This document shows, one piece after another, positions 53,556-62,262 of a stretch of 64,000 nucleotides of DNA. This DNA is from Rhodovastum sp963714255. GTDB lineage: Bacteria > Pseudomonadota > Alphaproteobacteria > Acetobacterales > Acetobacteraceae. The translations under genes were made by a program, and so were the position numbers. The notes beneath the pieces were generated by a model that saw nothing but the letters and a program-made list of their open reading frames with translations, did no database searches and was not told where the DNA came from. The stretch lies in the NCBI GenBank assembly GCA_963714255.1, contig CAVQNU010000016.1:1-64000 (forward strand). The letters run 5' to 3'. Within the stretch, counting starts at the first letter, position 1; each line of letters begins with the position of its first letter.

Positions 53556-55490
53556 ATGCCGCAGCGCATTGCCGGACCCGGCAGCCTCGCCTTGTGCGGC
53601 CTGGGCGTGCTGCTTGCGTTCGCCTACCTGCTGACCGGCGCGGGCCCGGCCACGCTCGCCATCCCGCTCGGACTGCCCGGCAGCCCAACGACGCTGGCAC
53701 TCGACGGGCTGTCCGGCTTCTTCCTGCTGCTGCTGATGGCGGCCGGGATGGCGGCCTCCGCCGCATCGCTGGACAGCCACGCCGCCACCGCCCCGTTCTT
53801 TCCCGCCTTCCTCGGCGCCATGGCGCTGACCCTGCTGGCCGGCGACGCGTTTGCCCTGGTGCTCGGCTTTGAGCTGATGTCGCTCGCCTCCTTCGCGCTG
53901 GTGCTGACCCGCCACGACGACGCCGCCGTGCGGGCGGCGGCGCTGCTGTATATCGGCATGGCGGCGCTGGCGGCTGCCTGCCTGATTCCGGCGCTGGCGC
54001 TGCTGGCCGGCGGCGCCGGCTGGGATCTGCGCTTCGCCGCTATCCGCGCCCACCCGCCGGAAGGCTGGCAGGCCACGCTGGTGCTGCTGCTGGCGCTGGT
54101 GGGGGCGGGGTCCAAGGCCGGACTGGCGCCCCTGCATGTGTGGCTGCCGCCCGCCCATGTGGCTGCCCCTTCGCATGTCTCGGCGCTGATGTCTGGGGCG
54201 ATGACCAAGGTGGCGCTGTATGTGCTGGTGCGCCTGCTGTTCGACCTGTGCGGGCCGGCGCAGCCGATCTGGTGGGGGGTGCCGCTGCTGGTGCTGGGGG
54301 CGGGCGGCGCCGTGCTGGGCGGGCTGCGCGCCAATATGGAAGACGACATCAAGTCGGTGCTGGCCTGCTCGACGGTGGAGAATATCGGCCTGATCGCCAT
54401 CGGGCTCGGGCTGGCGCTGGCGGCGCGCGGGGCCGACCTGTCGACGCTGGCCGCACTGGCGCTCGGCGGGGCGATGCTGCACGCGCTGGCGCATGCGCTG
54501 TTCAAGTCGCTGCTGTTCGTCGGCGCCGGCGCCGTGCAGCATGGCGCCGGCTCGCGGTCGCTGGCGCGGCTGGGCGGGCTGATCCATCGCATGCCGGTCA
54601 CCACCGCCTGCGTGCTGGCGGGCGCGGCGTCGCTGGCCGCGCTGCCGCCCAGCGCCGGGTTTGCCGGCGAATGGACGCTGCTGCAGGCGGTGCTGGCCGG
54701 ACCCCGCATCGGCGGGCTCGGCCTGCAGACGCTGATCTGTGTGGTGGCGGCGCTGATGGCGCTGGCGGCGGCGCTGGCGGCGGCGGCTGCGGTGCGGCTG
54801 GTGGGGGTGGCGTTCCTCGGCCGGCCGCGGGTGCCGCGCGCGGCGGTGGCCGAGGAGGCCTTGCCGCCGGTGCGCGCCGCCATGATCGGCCTGGCGGTTG
54901 CAGCGGGCGTGGTCGGGCTGTTTCCCGGCGCGGTGTTGGCCCTGGCCGAACCGGCGCTGCGCCGGCTGACCACGTCCGGGCTCGACCCGGGCACGGACCT
55001 GCTGACCGTTGTGCCGCAGGCCGACATGCCCGGCTATTCCGCCCTGGGCATCGCCCTGCTGCTGGCTCTTGCGGCCTCGCTGGTGGTGTGGCTGGTGCGC
55101 ACCTGGGCGGTGCAAGGCCACCGCGCCGGCCCGGCCTGGGATTGCGGCTTCGGCCCGCCGCCGCCCTGGCTGCCCTTCGGCGATCCGCTGACCCAGTACG
55201 GCGGCGCCAGCTTCGCCCAGCCGCTGCGGCGCGCGCTCGGCCCGGCGCTGCTGCACGCGAGCGAAACCGTGGACATGCCGGCGCCGGGCGAAACGCGGGC
55301 GGCGCATGTCGCCGTGCAGACCAGCGACCCGGCCGAGGGCGGGCTGTTCGCACCGGTCGCGCGGCTGCGGGTGCGGCTGTCGGAATTCGCCGACCAGCTG
55401 CAGTTCCTGACCATTCGCAGCACGCTCGCGCTGATGTTCGCCGCCCTGGTTCTGTTTCTCGCCGTCATCGCCGTGCGGGAGCAGCTGTGA
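53556..55490 (+). CDS. hyfB: Hydrogenase-4 component B-like antiporter subunit (HyfB)
   Basis: A 644-residue proton-pumping-type membrane subunit related to NuoL/NuoN. Landmarks are GAGSKAGLAPLHVWLPPAHV with the functional Lys and His, SALMSGAMTKVALYVLVRLL and the C-terminal CGFGPPPPWLPFGDPLTQYG of HyfB. The first usual start codon is the ATG at 53556, but the frame is open and hydrophobic upstream (LTGFSLLVAALLGLGAASAV) without ATG, GTG or TTG back to at least 53460, so the true N-terminus may begin at CTG 53460 or lie across an error. Confidence 0.88.
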   Translation: MPQRIAGPGSLALCGLGVLLAFAYLLTGAGPATLAIPLGLPGSPTTLALDGLSGFFLLLLMAAGMAASAASLDSHAATAPFFPAFLGAMALTLLAGDAFALVLGFELMSLASFALVLTRHDDAAVRAAALLYIGMAALAAACLIPALALLAGGAGWDLRFAAIRAHPPEGWQATLVLLLALVGAGSKAGLAPLHVWLPPAHVAAPSHVSALMSGAMTKVALYVLVRLLFDLCGPAQPIWWGVPLLVLGAGGAVLGGLRANMEDDIKSVLACSTVENIGLIAIGLGLALAARGADLSTLAALALGGAMLHALAHALFKSLLFVGAGAVQHGAGSRSLARLGGLIHRMPVTTACVLAGAASLAALPPSAGFAGEWTLLQAVLAGPRIGGLGLQTLICVVAALMALAAALAAAAAVRLVGVAFLGRPRVPRAAVAEEALPPVRAAMIGLAVAAGVVGLFPGAVLALAEPALRRLTTSGLDPGTDLLTVVPQADMPGYSALGIALLLALAASLVVWLVRTWAVQGHRAGPAWDCGFGPPPPWLPFGDPLTQYGGASFAQPLRRALGPALLHASETVDMPAPGETRAAHVAVQTSDPAEGGLFAPVARLRVRLSEFADQLQFLTIRSTLALMFAALVLFLAVIAVREQL

Positions 55491-56446
55491 CCGCCCTGAT
55501 CGGCATCGCCGCCCTGCTGGTGCATGTGGGGCTGATGCTGGCCCTGGCGCCGCTGCTGGTCGGGTTCCTCCGCTGGATCAAGGCGCGGCTGCTGGGCCGG
55601 GTCGGGCCGCCGGTGCTGCAGCCCTGGCGCGATCTGCGCCGGCTGGCCCGCAAGCAGCCGGTGCTGGCGGAAAACGCCTCCTGGCTGTTCCGCGCCGCCC
55701 CCGCCGCCGGCTTCGCCGCCACGCTGGCTGCCGCCGCGCTGGTGCCGGGCTTCGCCCTCGGCATGGCGACCGCGCCGCTCTCCGACCTGCTCGCCATCAT
55801 CGGCCTGCTGGCGCTCGCGCGTTGCGTCCTGGCGCTGGCCGCGCTCGACATCGGCACCGCTTTCGGCGGCATCGGCGCGGCCCGCGAAATGACGTTTGCC
55901 AGCTTCGCCGAGCCGGCGATGCTGCTGGTGGTGTTCACCCTGGCTTTGCTGGTGGGCACCACCAACCTCGACGCCATCGCCACGGCGCTGCGCGAGGCCG
56001 CGGTGGGGCTGCGGGTCTCGCTCGGGCTGGCGCTGGTGTCCATCCTGGCCGTCGCCATCGCCGAGAACGGCCGCATTCCGGTCGACAACCCGGCCACCCA
56101 TCTGGAACTCACCATGGTGCACGAGGCCATGGTGCTGGAATATTCCGCCCGCCATCTGGCGCTGATCGAATGGACGGCGGCGCTGAAGCTGCTGCTGTGG
56201 ATGACGCTGATCGCCGCGGTGTTCGTCCCGTTCGGCACCGCCTCGCCCGAGTCCGGCCCGCTCGTGTGGCTGCTGGCGCTGCCGGCCTGGGGGCTGAAAG
56301 TCGGGGTGCTGGCGGGCGGGCTGGCCTTGTTCGAAACCGCGCTGGCCAAGATGCGGGTGTTCCGGGTGCCGGAATTCCTCGGCGTGGCGCTGCTGCTCGG
56401 GCTGCTCGCCGCGGTGTTCCTGTTCCTCAGCCAGGGGTTCGCGTAA
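55487..56446 (+). CDS. hyfC: Hydrogenase-4 component C-like membrane subunit (HyfC)
   Basis: A 319-residue NuoH-like membrane subunit that anchors the hydrophilic arm of the complex. The GTG at 55487 overlaps the hyfB stop. ENGRIPVDNPATHLELTMVH and the following Glu-rich loop (EAMVLEYSARHLALIEW) carry the family's conserved acidic residues for proton coupling. Length is normal. Confidence 0.9.
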   Translation: MTALIGIAALLVHVGLMLALAPLLVGFLRWIKARLLGRVGPPVLQPWRDLRRLARKQPVLAENASWLFRAAPAAGFAATLAAAALVPGFALGMATAPLSDLLAIIGLLALARCVLALAALDIGTAFGGIGAAREMTFASFAEPAMLLVVFTLALLVGTTNLDAIATALREAAVGLRVSLGLALVSILAVAIAENGRIPVDNPATHLELTMVHEAMVLEYSARHLALIEWTAALKLLLWMTLIAAVFVPFGTASPESGPLVWLLALPAWGLKVGVLAGGLALFETALAKMRVFRVPEFLGVALLLGLLAAVFLFLSQGFA

Positions 56447-57141
56447 TGGGCGGCCACGCGATCGGCGGCCCGATGGGGTTCGGCGAACTGTCCTACGACG
56501 TGGCGCATCTGCTCGGCGGTGCGGTGCTGGTGCTGACCTTCGGCCTGCTCTACCAGCGCCGCATCACCGCGGTGATCAACACCTATGCCCTGCAGTCCTG
56601 GGTGCTCGCCGCGGCGGCGGCATGGCAAGGCTGGGTGCAGGGCTCGCCGGAGCTGTATGTCGCCGCCCTGATCGCGCTCGGGGTCAAGGGCGTGGCGATC
56701 CCGATCGGGCTGCGCCGGATCGTGCTGCGGCTGCAAATCCACCGCGCGGTGGAAACGGCGATGGGCATATTCCCCAGCATGGCGGTGGGGGTGGGGCTGG
56801 TCGTGCTTTCCATCCTGATGGTGCTGCCCACCACGATGGAAAGCCAGGTGCTGACCCGCGAAGACCTCGCGCTGGCGTTGTCGGTCGTGCTGCTGGGCCA
56901 TCTGATGATGATTACCCGCCGCACCGCCCTGACCCAGGTGATCGGCTTCATGTCCATCGAGAACGGGCTGATCCTCGGCGCTGTTGGCGTACGCGGCATG
57001 CCGCTGGTGGTGGAGCTGTCGGTCGCGGTGCTGGTGCTGGTCGGCGGGGTGGTGTTCGGCGTGTTCTTCTTCCGCCTGCGCGAGCGCTTCGAGAGCCTCG
57101 ACGAGAGCCATCTCGACCGGGTTGGCGAGGCGCATCGGTGA
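56446..57141 (+). CDS. hyfE: Hydrogenase-4 component E-like membrane subunit (HyfE)
   Basis: A 231-residue membrane protein with about seven helices, related in its C-terminal half to NuoK (FMSIENGLILGAVGVRGMPL). The start overlaps the hyfC stop by one base (TAATG). It contributes to the membrane arm between the antiporter subunits. Confidence 0.88.
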   Translation: MGGHAIGGPMGFGELSYDVAHLLGGAVLVLTFGLLYQRRITAVINTYALQSWVLAAAAAWQGWVQGSPELYVAALIALGVKGVAIPIGLRRIVLRLQIHRAVETAMGIFPSMAVGVGLVVLSILMVLPTTMESQVLTREDLALALSVVLLGHLMMITRRTALTQVIGFMSIENGLILGAVGVRGMPLVVELSVAVLVLVGGVVFGVFFFRLRERFESLDESHLDRVGEAHR

Positions 57142-58617
57142 ACGAACTCTTCATCATCGTCAGCTGGGTACGCGAGCTGTTCTCCGGCCCGGGGCTGGTG
57201 GTGATGGTGCCGCTGGCGACGGCGGCGGGGCTTGGCTTCGTCACCGACGCCAGGCGCGGCGCCTGGATCAACATCGCCGCCGCGACGCTCGCCTTCCTGC
57301 TGGCCTGTGCCCTGCCCTGGGAGGGCCGGGCGGGGCTGCTGCTGCTGGTCGACCCGCTGGCCGCGCACATGGCCATCCTGACCAGCTTCGTCGGCATGAC
57401 CAGCGCCTGGTTCAGCCAGGGCTATATCGCGGTGGAGGAAGCTTCCGGCCGGCTCGATGCCGGGCGGATCCGCGCCTATCACGCGCTGTTTCAGACCTAT
57501 CTGGGCTTCATGCTGCTGGCCCTGCTGTCCAACAACGTGCCGGCCACCTGGGGCTCGATCGAGGCCGCCACCATCGCCTCGGTGCTCGTCGTCGGGCTGC
57601 CGCGCACCGCCGAGGCGGTCGAGGCATCCTGGAAACAATACCTGGTTTGCGGCCTGGGCATCTCGATGGCGTTCTTCGGCACCACGCTGCTCTATCTGGC
57701 CGCCGTGCCGGCGCTCGGCTCCGGCCTGCCGGCGATGAGCTGGGACCGGCTGCCCGCCGCCGCCCCCGAATTCCACGCCGCCATGCTCAACCTTGCCTTC
57801 GTGTTCCTGCTGCTCGGCTATGGCACCAAGGCGGCGCTGGCGCCGCTGCACGCCTGGCTGCCCGACGCGCACGCCGAGGGGCCGACGCCGGTCTCCGCCG
57901 TGCTGTCCGGCTCCATCCTCAACGTGGCGCTGTTCGTTATTTTGCGGCTGCGCGGCCTGCTGGACGCCAACCCGGGCGCCATCGCGCCGGGGCCGCCGAT
58001 CATGGCGCTGGGCCTGGCCACCGTGCTGATGGCCGCGTTCAGCCTGTGGCCGCGACGCGACGTGAAGCGGTTCTTCGCCTTTTCCACCATCGAGCAATCC
58101 GGCATCGCCGCCTTCGCTTTCGGGCTGGGCGGGGCGGCGGCCACCTTCGCGGGGCTGCTGCACCTGACCCTGCACACGCTGACCAAGGCGGCGATCTTTC
58201 ATTGCGTCGGCCGGGCGGTGCAGCTCAAGGGCGGGCAGTTTTTCACCGATATCGGCGGGCTGCTGGTGCATGACCGGGCCCTCGGGCTGACGCTCGCCGC
58301 CGGCATCGTGGCCGTCGCCGGGCTGCCGCCGTTCGGCCTGTTCGCCAGCGAGTTCCTGGTCATCACGGCGGCGGTGCACGCCCAGCCCTGGCTGGTGGCG
58401 CCGCTGGCACTCGGGTCTGCTGGTCAGCTTCTGGGCGCTGGCGATGCGGCTGGTGTCGTTGTGCCTGGGTCCGCCGACGCCCGATCGCGGCCCGGCGCCG
58501 GGCCTGGGTGCGCTGGTGCCGGCCTGGGTGCATCTGGCGGTGGTGCTGGTGCTCGGCCTCGCCATGCCGGGCGCGGTCGTCGCCTGGTTCACCGCCATCG
58601 CCGGGGCGGCCGGATGA
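57138..58617 (+). CDS. hyfF: Hydrogenase-4 component F-like antiporter subunit (HyfF), frameshifted
   Basis: A second antiporter-like subunit of about 492 residues. GYGTKAALAPLHAWLPDAHA, EGPTPVSAVLSGSILNVALF and FFAFSTIEQSGIAAFAFGLG are typical. After APLALG near 58412 the frame changes: the proper C-terminus (LLVSFWALAMRLVSLCLGPP to WFTAIAGAAG) is one base out and ends at 58617. One extra G in CTCGGGTCTG explains it. As a result the uncorrected frame reads through into hyfG and looks like one giant protein. The GTG start overlaps the hyfE stop. Confidence 0.86.
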
Positions 58618-60122
58618 GCGTCTGCGCCGGCATCGTCCGCGCCGCCCCCGCCGAGCCCTGCCGGCCCTGGCCGCGCCATCAGTTGCTGGCCGAGGAATGG
58701 CGGGCGATGGCGGCGTCCCTGGCCGATCCGGGCGCCCCGTCGCTGCTGGCATTGTGGGCCGACACGCTGCGGGTGCACGCGCTGCTGCACGATGCGGGCG
58801 CCGGCGCCTGGCTGCTCGCCTCGGTCGCGGTGGAGGGGGGGCGCTATCCGGCGCTGTCGCCCCTATGCCCGTCCGCTTCCTGGTTCGAGCGCATGATCCG
58901 CGACCTCTGGGGCCATGACGCCGAGGGCGGGCGCGACCGCCGCCCCTGGCTGGAGCATGGGCACTGGCCGGTCACCGTGCCGATGTCGCTGCGCCCGCTG
59001 GCCCGCCAGTCGCCGCCCGAGCCGGCGGAATTCCTGGCCGTGGAGGGCGAGGACTACCACCAGATCCAGGTCGGCCCGGTGCATGCCGGCATTATCGAGG
59101 CCGGGCATTTCCACTTCTCCGCCCTCGGCGAGACGGTGGTGCGGCTGGAGATCAGGCTCGGCTGGCTGCACAAGGGCACGCTCGGCCTGCTGCGCGGCAA
59201 GTCGCCGCGGGCGGCGGCCCGCTTCGCCGCCCGGCTGTCGGGCGACACCACCGTCGCCCATTCGGTTGCCTTCGCCCGCGCCGCCGAGGCGGCCAGCGGC
59301 GTCGAGGCGCCGGCGCGGGCGGCGGCGCTGCGGGCGGTGATGACCGAGCTGGAGCGGGTAGCCAATCACCTGGGCGATTGCGGCGCGATCGCCGGCGACG
59401 CCGCCTTCATGTTTGCCCCGGCACGCTTCGGCCTGCACCGCGAGGCGATGCTGCGCGCGGCCTCGGTGGCGTTCGGCCACCGGCTGATGATGGATGCGGT
59501 GGTGCCCGGCGGGGTGGCGGCCGACATCGTGCCCGGCGGCGCCGAGGCCATCCTGCGGGCGCTCGCGGCGCTGGAGGCGGAACTGCCGGAGCTGACCCGC
59601 ATCTACGACACGCATTCCTCGCTGGTGGACCGGATGGTGGGCACCGGCATTGTCGCGCCGTCGCTGGTGGCCGCCTTCGCCGCCGGCGGCTTCATCGGCC
59701 GCGCTTCCGGCCGCGGCTTCGATGTGCGGCGAACGCCCGGCTACGCCCCGTACGACCGCCTGGCCTTCGACGTGCCGCTGCGAACCGAGGGCGATGTCGA
59801 TGCGCGGGTGCGCATCCGCTTCGCCGAAATCGACGAAAGCATCAAACTCCTGCGCGCCCTGCTGGCCGATCTGCCGGAGGGCGGGGTTTCGCTGCCGCTG
59901 CCGCAGGCCTCGGGCGAGGGCATCGGCTGGGCCGAGGGGTTCCGCGGCGATATCTGGCACTGGCTGCGCCTGGACGGCGGGCAGATCGCCGCGGCCTTCA
60001 TGCGCGACCCGAGCTGGCTGCAATGGCCGCTGCTGGAGGCCGCCATGCACGGCAACATCGTCGCCGACTTCCCGCTGTGCAACAAATCGTTCAACTGCTC
60101 CTATTCCGGGGTGGATTTGTAA
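58614..60122 (+). CDS. hyfG: Hydrogenase-4 component G-like large subunit lacking the NiFe cysteines
   Basis: A 502-residue fusion of a NuoC-like part (about 40-140) and a NuoD-like part (about 145-502). VGPVHAGIIEAG and GWLHKGT match the family. In true group 4 hydrogenases an N-terminal CxxC and a C-terminal CxxC hold nickel and iron. Here the first site reads LSGDTTVAHS (208-217) with no Cys, and the C-terminus ends in PLCNKSFNCSYSGVDL with only C489 and C495, five residues apart. It therefore should not bind a NiFe centre. The start overlaps the hyfF stop. Confidence 0.9.
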   Translation: MSVCAGIVRAAPAEPCRPWPRHQLLAEEWRAMAASLADPGAPSLLALWADTLRVHALLHDAGAGAWLLASVAVEGGRYPALSPLCPSASWFERMIRDLWGHDAEGGRDRRPWLEHGHWPVTVPMSLRPLARQSPPEPAEFLAVEGEDYHQIQVGPVHAGIIEAGHFHFSALGETVVRLEIRLGWLHKGTLGLLRGKSPRAAARFAARLSGDTTVAHSVAFARAAEAASGVEAPARAAALRAVMTELERVANHLGDCGAIAGDAAFMFAPARFGLHREAMLRAASVAFGHRLMMDAVVPGGVAADIVPGGAEAILRALAALEAELPELTRIYDTHSSLVDRMVGTGIVAPSLVAAFAAGGFIGRASGRGFDVRRTPGYAPYDRLAFDVPLRTEGDVDARVRIRFAEIDESIKLLRALLADLPEGGVSLPLPQASGEGIGWAEGFRGDIWHWLRLDGGQIAAAFMRDPSWLQWPLLEAAMHGNIVADFPLCNKSFNCSYSGVDL

Positions 60123-60643
60123 TGGTCTGGCGGCGGGTGTTCACGACGCTGCGCGACGGCCCGGCGACGCTGCCGGCCACCCGGCCGGACGAGGCGGCGA
60201 CCCGTGCGCTTGCCGAGCGGCTGGCGGCGGCGGCGCACCGCAGGCTCGGGCGCAGCCTGGCGATCCGGCAGGTGGATGCGGGCAGCTGCAACGGCTGCGA
60301 GCTGGAAATCCAGATGCTGAACACGATCGTCTACGATCTGGAGCGCTTCGGCCTGCGCTTCGTCGCCAGCCCCCGCCATGCCGATGTGCTGCTGGTGACC
60401 GGCCCGGTGACCCGCAACATGCAGGAAGCCTTGCTGCGGACTTTCGACGCCACGCCCGATCCGAAATTCGTGGTGGCGGTGGGCGACTGCGCCATCGACG
60501 GGGGGGTGTTCAAAGGCAGCTACGCGATCAGCGGCGCGGTGGGGACGATGCTGCCGGTCGACCTGGTGGTGCGCGGCTGCCCGCCGACGCCGGCGCTGCT
60601 GCTGAACGGGCTGCGGACGCTGCTGGAGGTGAATGCAGGCTAA
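60122..60643 (+). CDS. hyfI: Hydrogenase-4 component I-like small Fe-S subunit (HyfI)
   Basis: A 173-residue NuoB-like protein carrying one 4Fe-4S cluster. All four ligands are present: C56 and C59 in GSCNGCELEIQ, C123 in GDCAIDGG and C153 in RGCPPTP. The start overlaps the hyfG stop by one base. It is the last gene of the six-gene unit. Only 25 bases, forming one repeat hairpin, separate it from the converging MFS gene. Confidence 0.92.
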   Translation: MVWRRVFTTLRDGPATLPATRPDEAATRALAERLAAAAHRRLGRSLAIRQVDAGSCNGCELEIQMLNTIVYDLERFGLRFVASPRHADVLLVTGPVTRNMQEALLRTFDATPDPKFVVAVGDCAIDGGVFKGSYAISGAVGTMLPVDLVVRGCPPTPALLLNGLRTLLEVNAG

Positions 60644-60668
60644 GGCCAGGGCAGAGCCCTGGCCTTGC
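60644..60668. repeat. Hairpin repeat, locus 13: single hairpin between convergent stops
   Basis: GGCCAGGGC-AGA-GCCCTGGCC fills the whole gap between the hyfI stop (TAA at 60641-60643) and the MFS stop read from the other strand (60669-60671). Likely a two-way terminator. Confidence 0.75.
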
Positions 60669-61988
60669 TTACTTCCCCCGCCCCGGCGGCCGCTCCAGTT
60701 CCCGGTCATGCCCGACCACGAGCACGATCACCATCGCCACCAGCGCCAGCCCGGCAATCAGCAGCAGCCCGCCGGTGAAGCTGCCGGTCGCATCCTTCAC
60801 CAGCCCCATGGCGTAGGGCCCGGCGAACCCCGCCAAATTGCCCACCGAGTTGACCACCGCGATCCCCGCCGCCGCCGACGTGCCCGACAGCACCGCCGTC
60901 GGCAGCGTCCAGAACACCGGCAGCAGGGCAAACACGCCGCACGAGCCGATCGTGAACGCCACCATCGTCAGCGTGGGGTCCCTGGTGAGCGTGGACGCGG
61001 CGATGCCGATCGCCGCCACCAGCAGCGCCACCGCCGCATGGAGGGTGCGTTCCCGCCGCCGGTCGGACCGGTGACCGAACCAGATCATCACCCCGGCCGC
61101 CACCACGTACGGGACAGCCACCACCCAGCCGGTCGCGGCGTTGCTCAGGCCGAACGCCTTGACGATTTGCGGCAGCCAGAACCCAACCCCGTACAGCCCG
61201 GCGACGGCGCCGAAATAAACCAGCGCCAGCGCCCAGACCCGGATATGCGTTATCGCCTGCCAGACCGAGAGGTCGTGCACCGCCTCGCGCTGGGCCCGCT
61301 CGGCCTGCAGCCGGCCGTCGAGCCAGGTGCGCTCGCCTTGGGTCAGCCAGGTCGCATTGGCCGGCCGGTCGGTCAGATAGAAATACGTGACCGCGCCGAG
61401 CAGCAGGGCAGGGGCGGCCTCGATGAGAAACAGCCATTGCCAGCCCGCCAGCCCCGCCAGCCCGTGCAGGCCGAGGATCTCGCCGGAAATCGGCGAGCCG
61501 ATGGCCGATGATACCGGAATGGCCGCCATGAACTGGCCGATGATCCGCGCCCGGTAGACCGACGGGAACCACAGCGTCAGGAAAAAGATGATGCCCGGAA
61601 AGAACCCCGCCTCGGCCACCCCAAGCAACACCCGCAGCAGGTAGAAACTGAGCTCGTTGCCCAGCCCGGTGTGCTGCCCGATCTGCGGAACGAAGGCCAT
61701 GAGCCCCGAGATAAGGCCCCAGGTGATCATGATCCGGGCGATCCACTTGCGCGCCCCGAAGCGGTCGAGAAACAGGTTGGAGGGAACCTCGAACAGGAAA
61801 TAGGCCAGGAAGAAAATGCCCGAGCCGAAGCCGAACATGGTCGCGGTCAGGCCGAGGTCCTGGTTCATGGTGAGCGCGGCGAAGCCCACGTTCACCCGGT
61901 CGAGGTAAGCCACGAAATAGCAGAGGATCAGGAACGGAATCAGCCGCGCCGCCACTTTCCGGATCGTGCGCTGTTCGAGTTCGTCCAT
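60669..61988 (-). CDS. MFS transporter, anion:cation symporter type
   Basis: A 439-residue twelve-helix transporter. The start at 61988 gives the family opening MDELEQRTIRKVAARLIPFL and CYFVAYLDRVNVGFAALTMN, typical of the ACS family, which imports organic acids such as tartrate, phthalate or hexuronates with protons. The motif RFGARKWIARIM follows helix 2. The central loop is long and charged. The terminal GRGK and TAA stop are made by repeat sequence. Substrate unknown. Confidence 0.88.
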   Translation of the reverse strand: MDELEQRTIRKVAARLIPFLILCYFVAYLDRVNVGFAALTMNQDLGLTATMFGFGSGIFFLAYFLFEVPSNLFLDRFGARKWIARIMITWGLISGLMAFVPQIGQHTGLGNELSFYLLRVLLGVAEAGFFPGIIFFLTLWFPSVYRARIIGQFMAAIPVSSAIGSPISGEILGLHGLAGLAGWQWLFLIEAAPALLLGAVTYFYLTDRPANATWLTQGERTWLDGRLQAERAQREAVHDLSVWQAITHIRVWALALVYFGAVAGLYGVGFWLPQIVKAFGLSNAATGWVVAVPYVVAAGVMIWFGHRSDRRRERTLHAAVALLVAAIGIAASTLTRDPTLTMVAFTIGSCGVFALLPVFWTLPTAVLSGTSAAAGIAVVNSVGNLAGFAGPYAMGLVKDATGSFTGGLLLIAGLALVAMVIVLVVGHDRELERPPGRGK

Positions 61989-62075
61989 CTTGCGCCCCCT
62001 CTGCGCCCACGCGGGCGGGCTTGTCTTGGTTTGGCGCAGGTTCCCGCCTTTCCCGCCGCGCCGCAACCCCGGGAT

Positions 62076-62129
62076 GGCGGGGAAGGAAGGCCAGGGGCAG
62101 CACCCCTGGCCTTCCTCCCTTTGCCCCGC
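62076..62129. repeat. Hairpin repeat, locus 14
   Basis: GGCCAGGGG-CAGCA-CCCCTGGCC with outer arms GCGGGGAAGGAA and TTCCTCCCTTTGCCCCGC that also pair, with small gaps. It lies between the MFS start and the DUF805 gene, read in opposite directions. Confidence 0.7.
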
Positions 62130-62262
62130 TCCCCGCCGAACGCAACCATTGTCAATCCTGCGTTAATTCGGCACAGTTTGTAACGTGCCGATGCAGAACG
62201 CCGGGAACTCCCGGCGCTCGCCCTCGGCGCAGTACCCTTGGCCACCCATCAGGAGCCGGCGA

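Noticed and set aside
53328..55307. A 659-residue minus-strand frame
   Set aside because: Antisense of hyfB, rich in Arg, Gln and Gly with no domain signs.
58614..60122. Active [NiFe] hydrogenase large subunit
   Set aside because: The first metal-binding cysteine pair is absent and the C-terminal Cys spacing does not fit CxxC.
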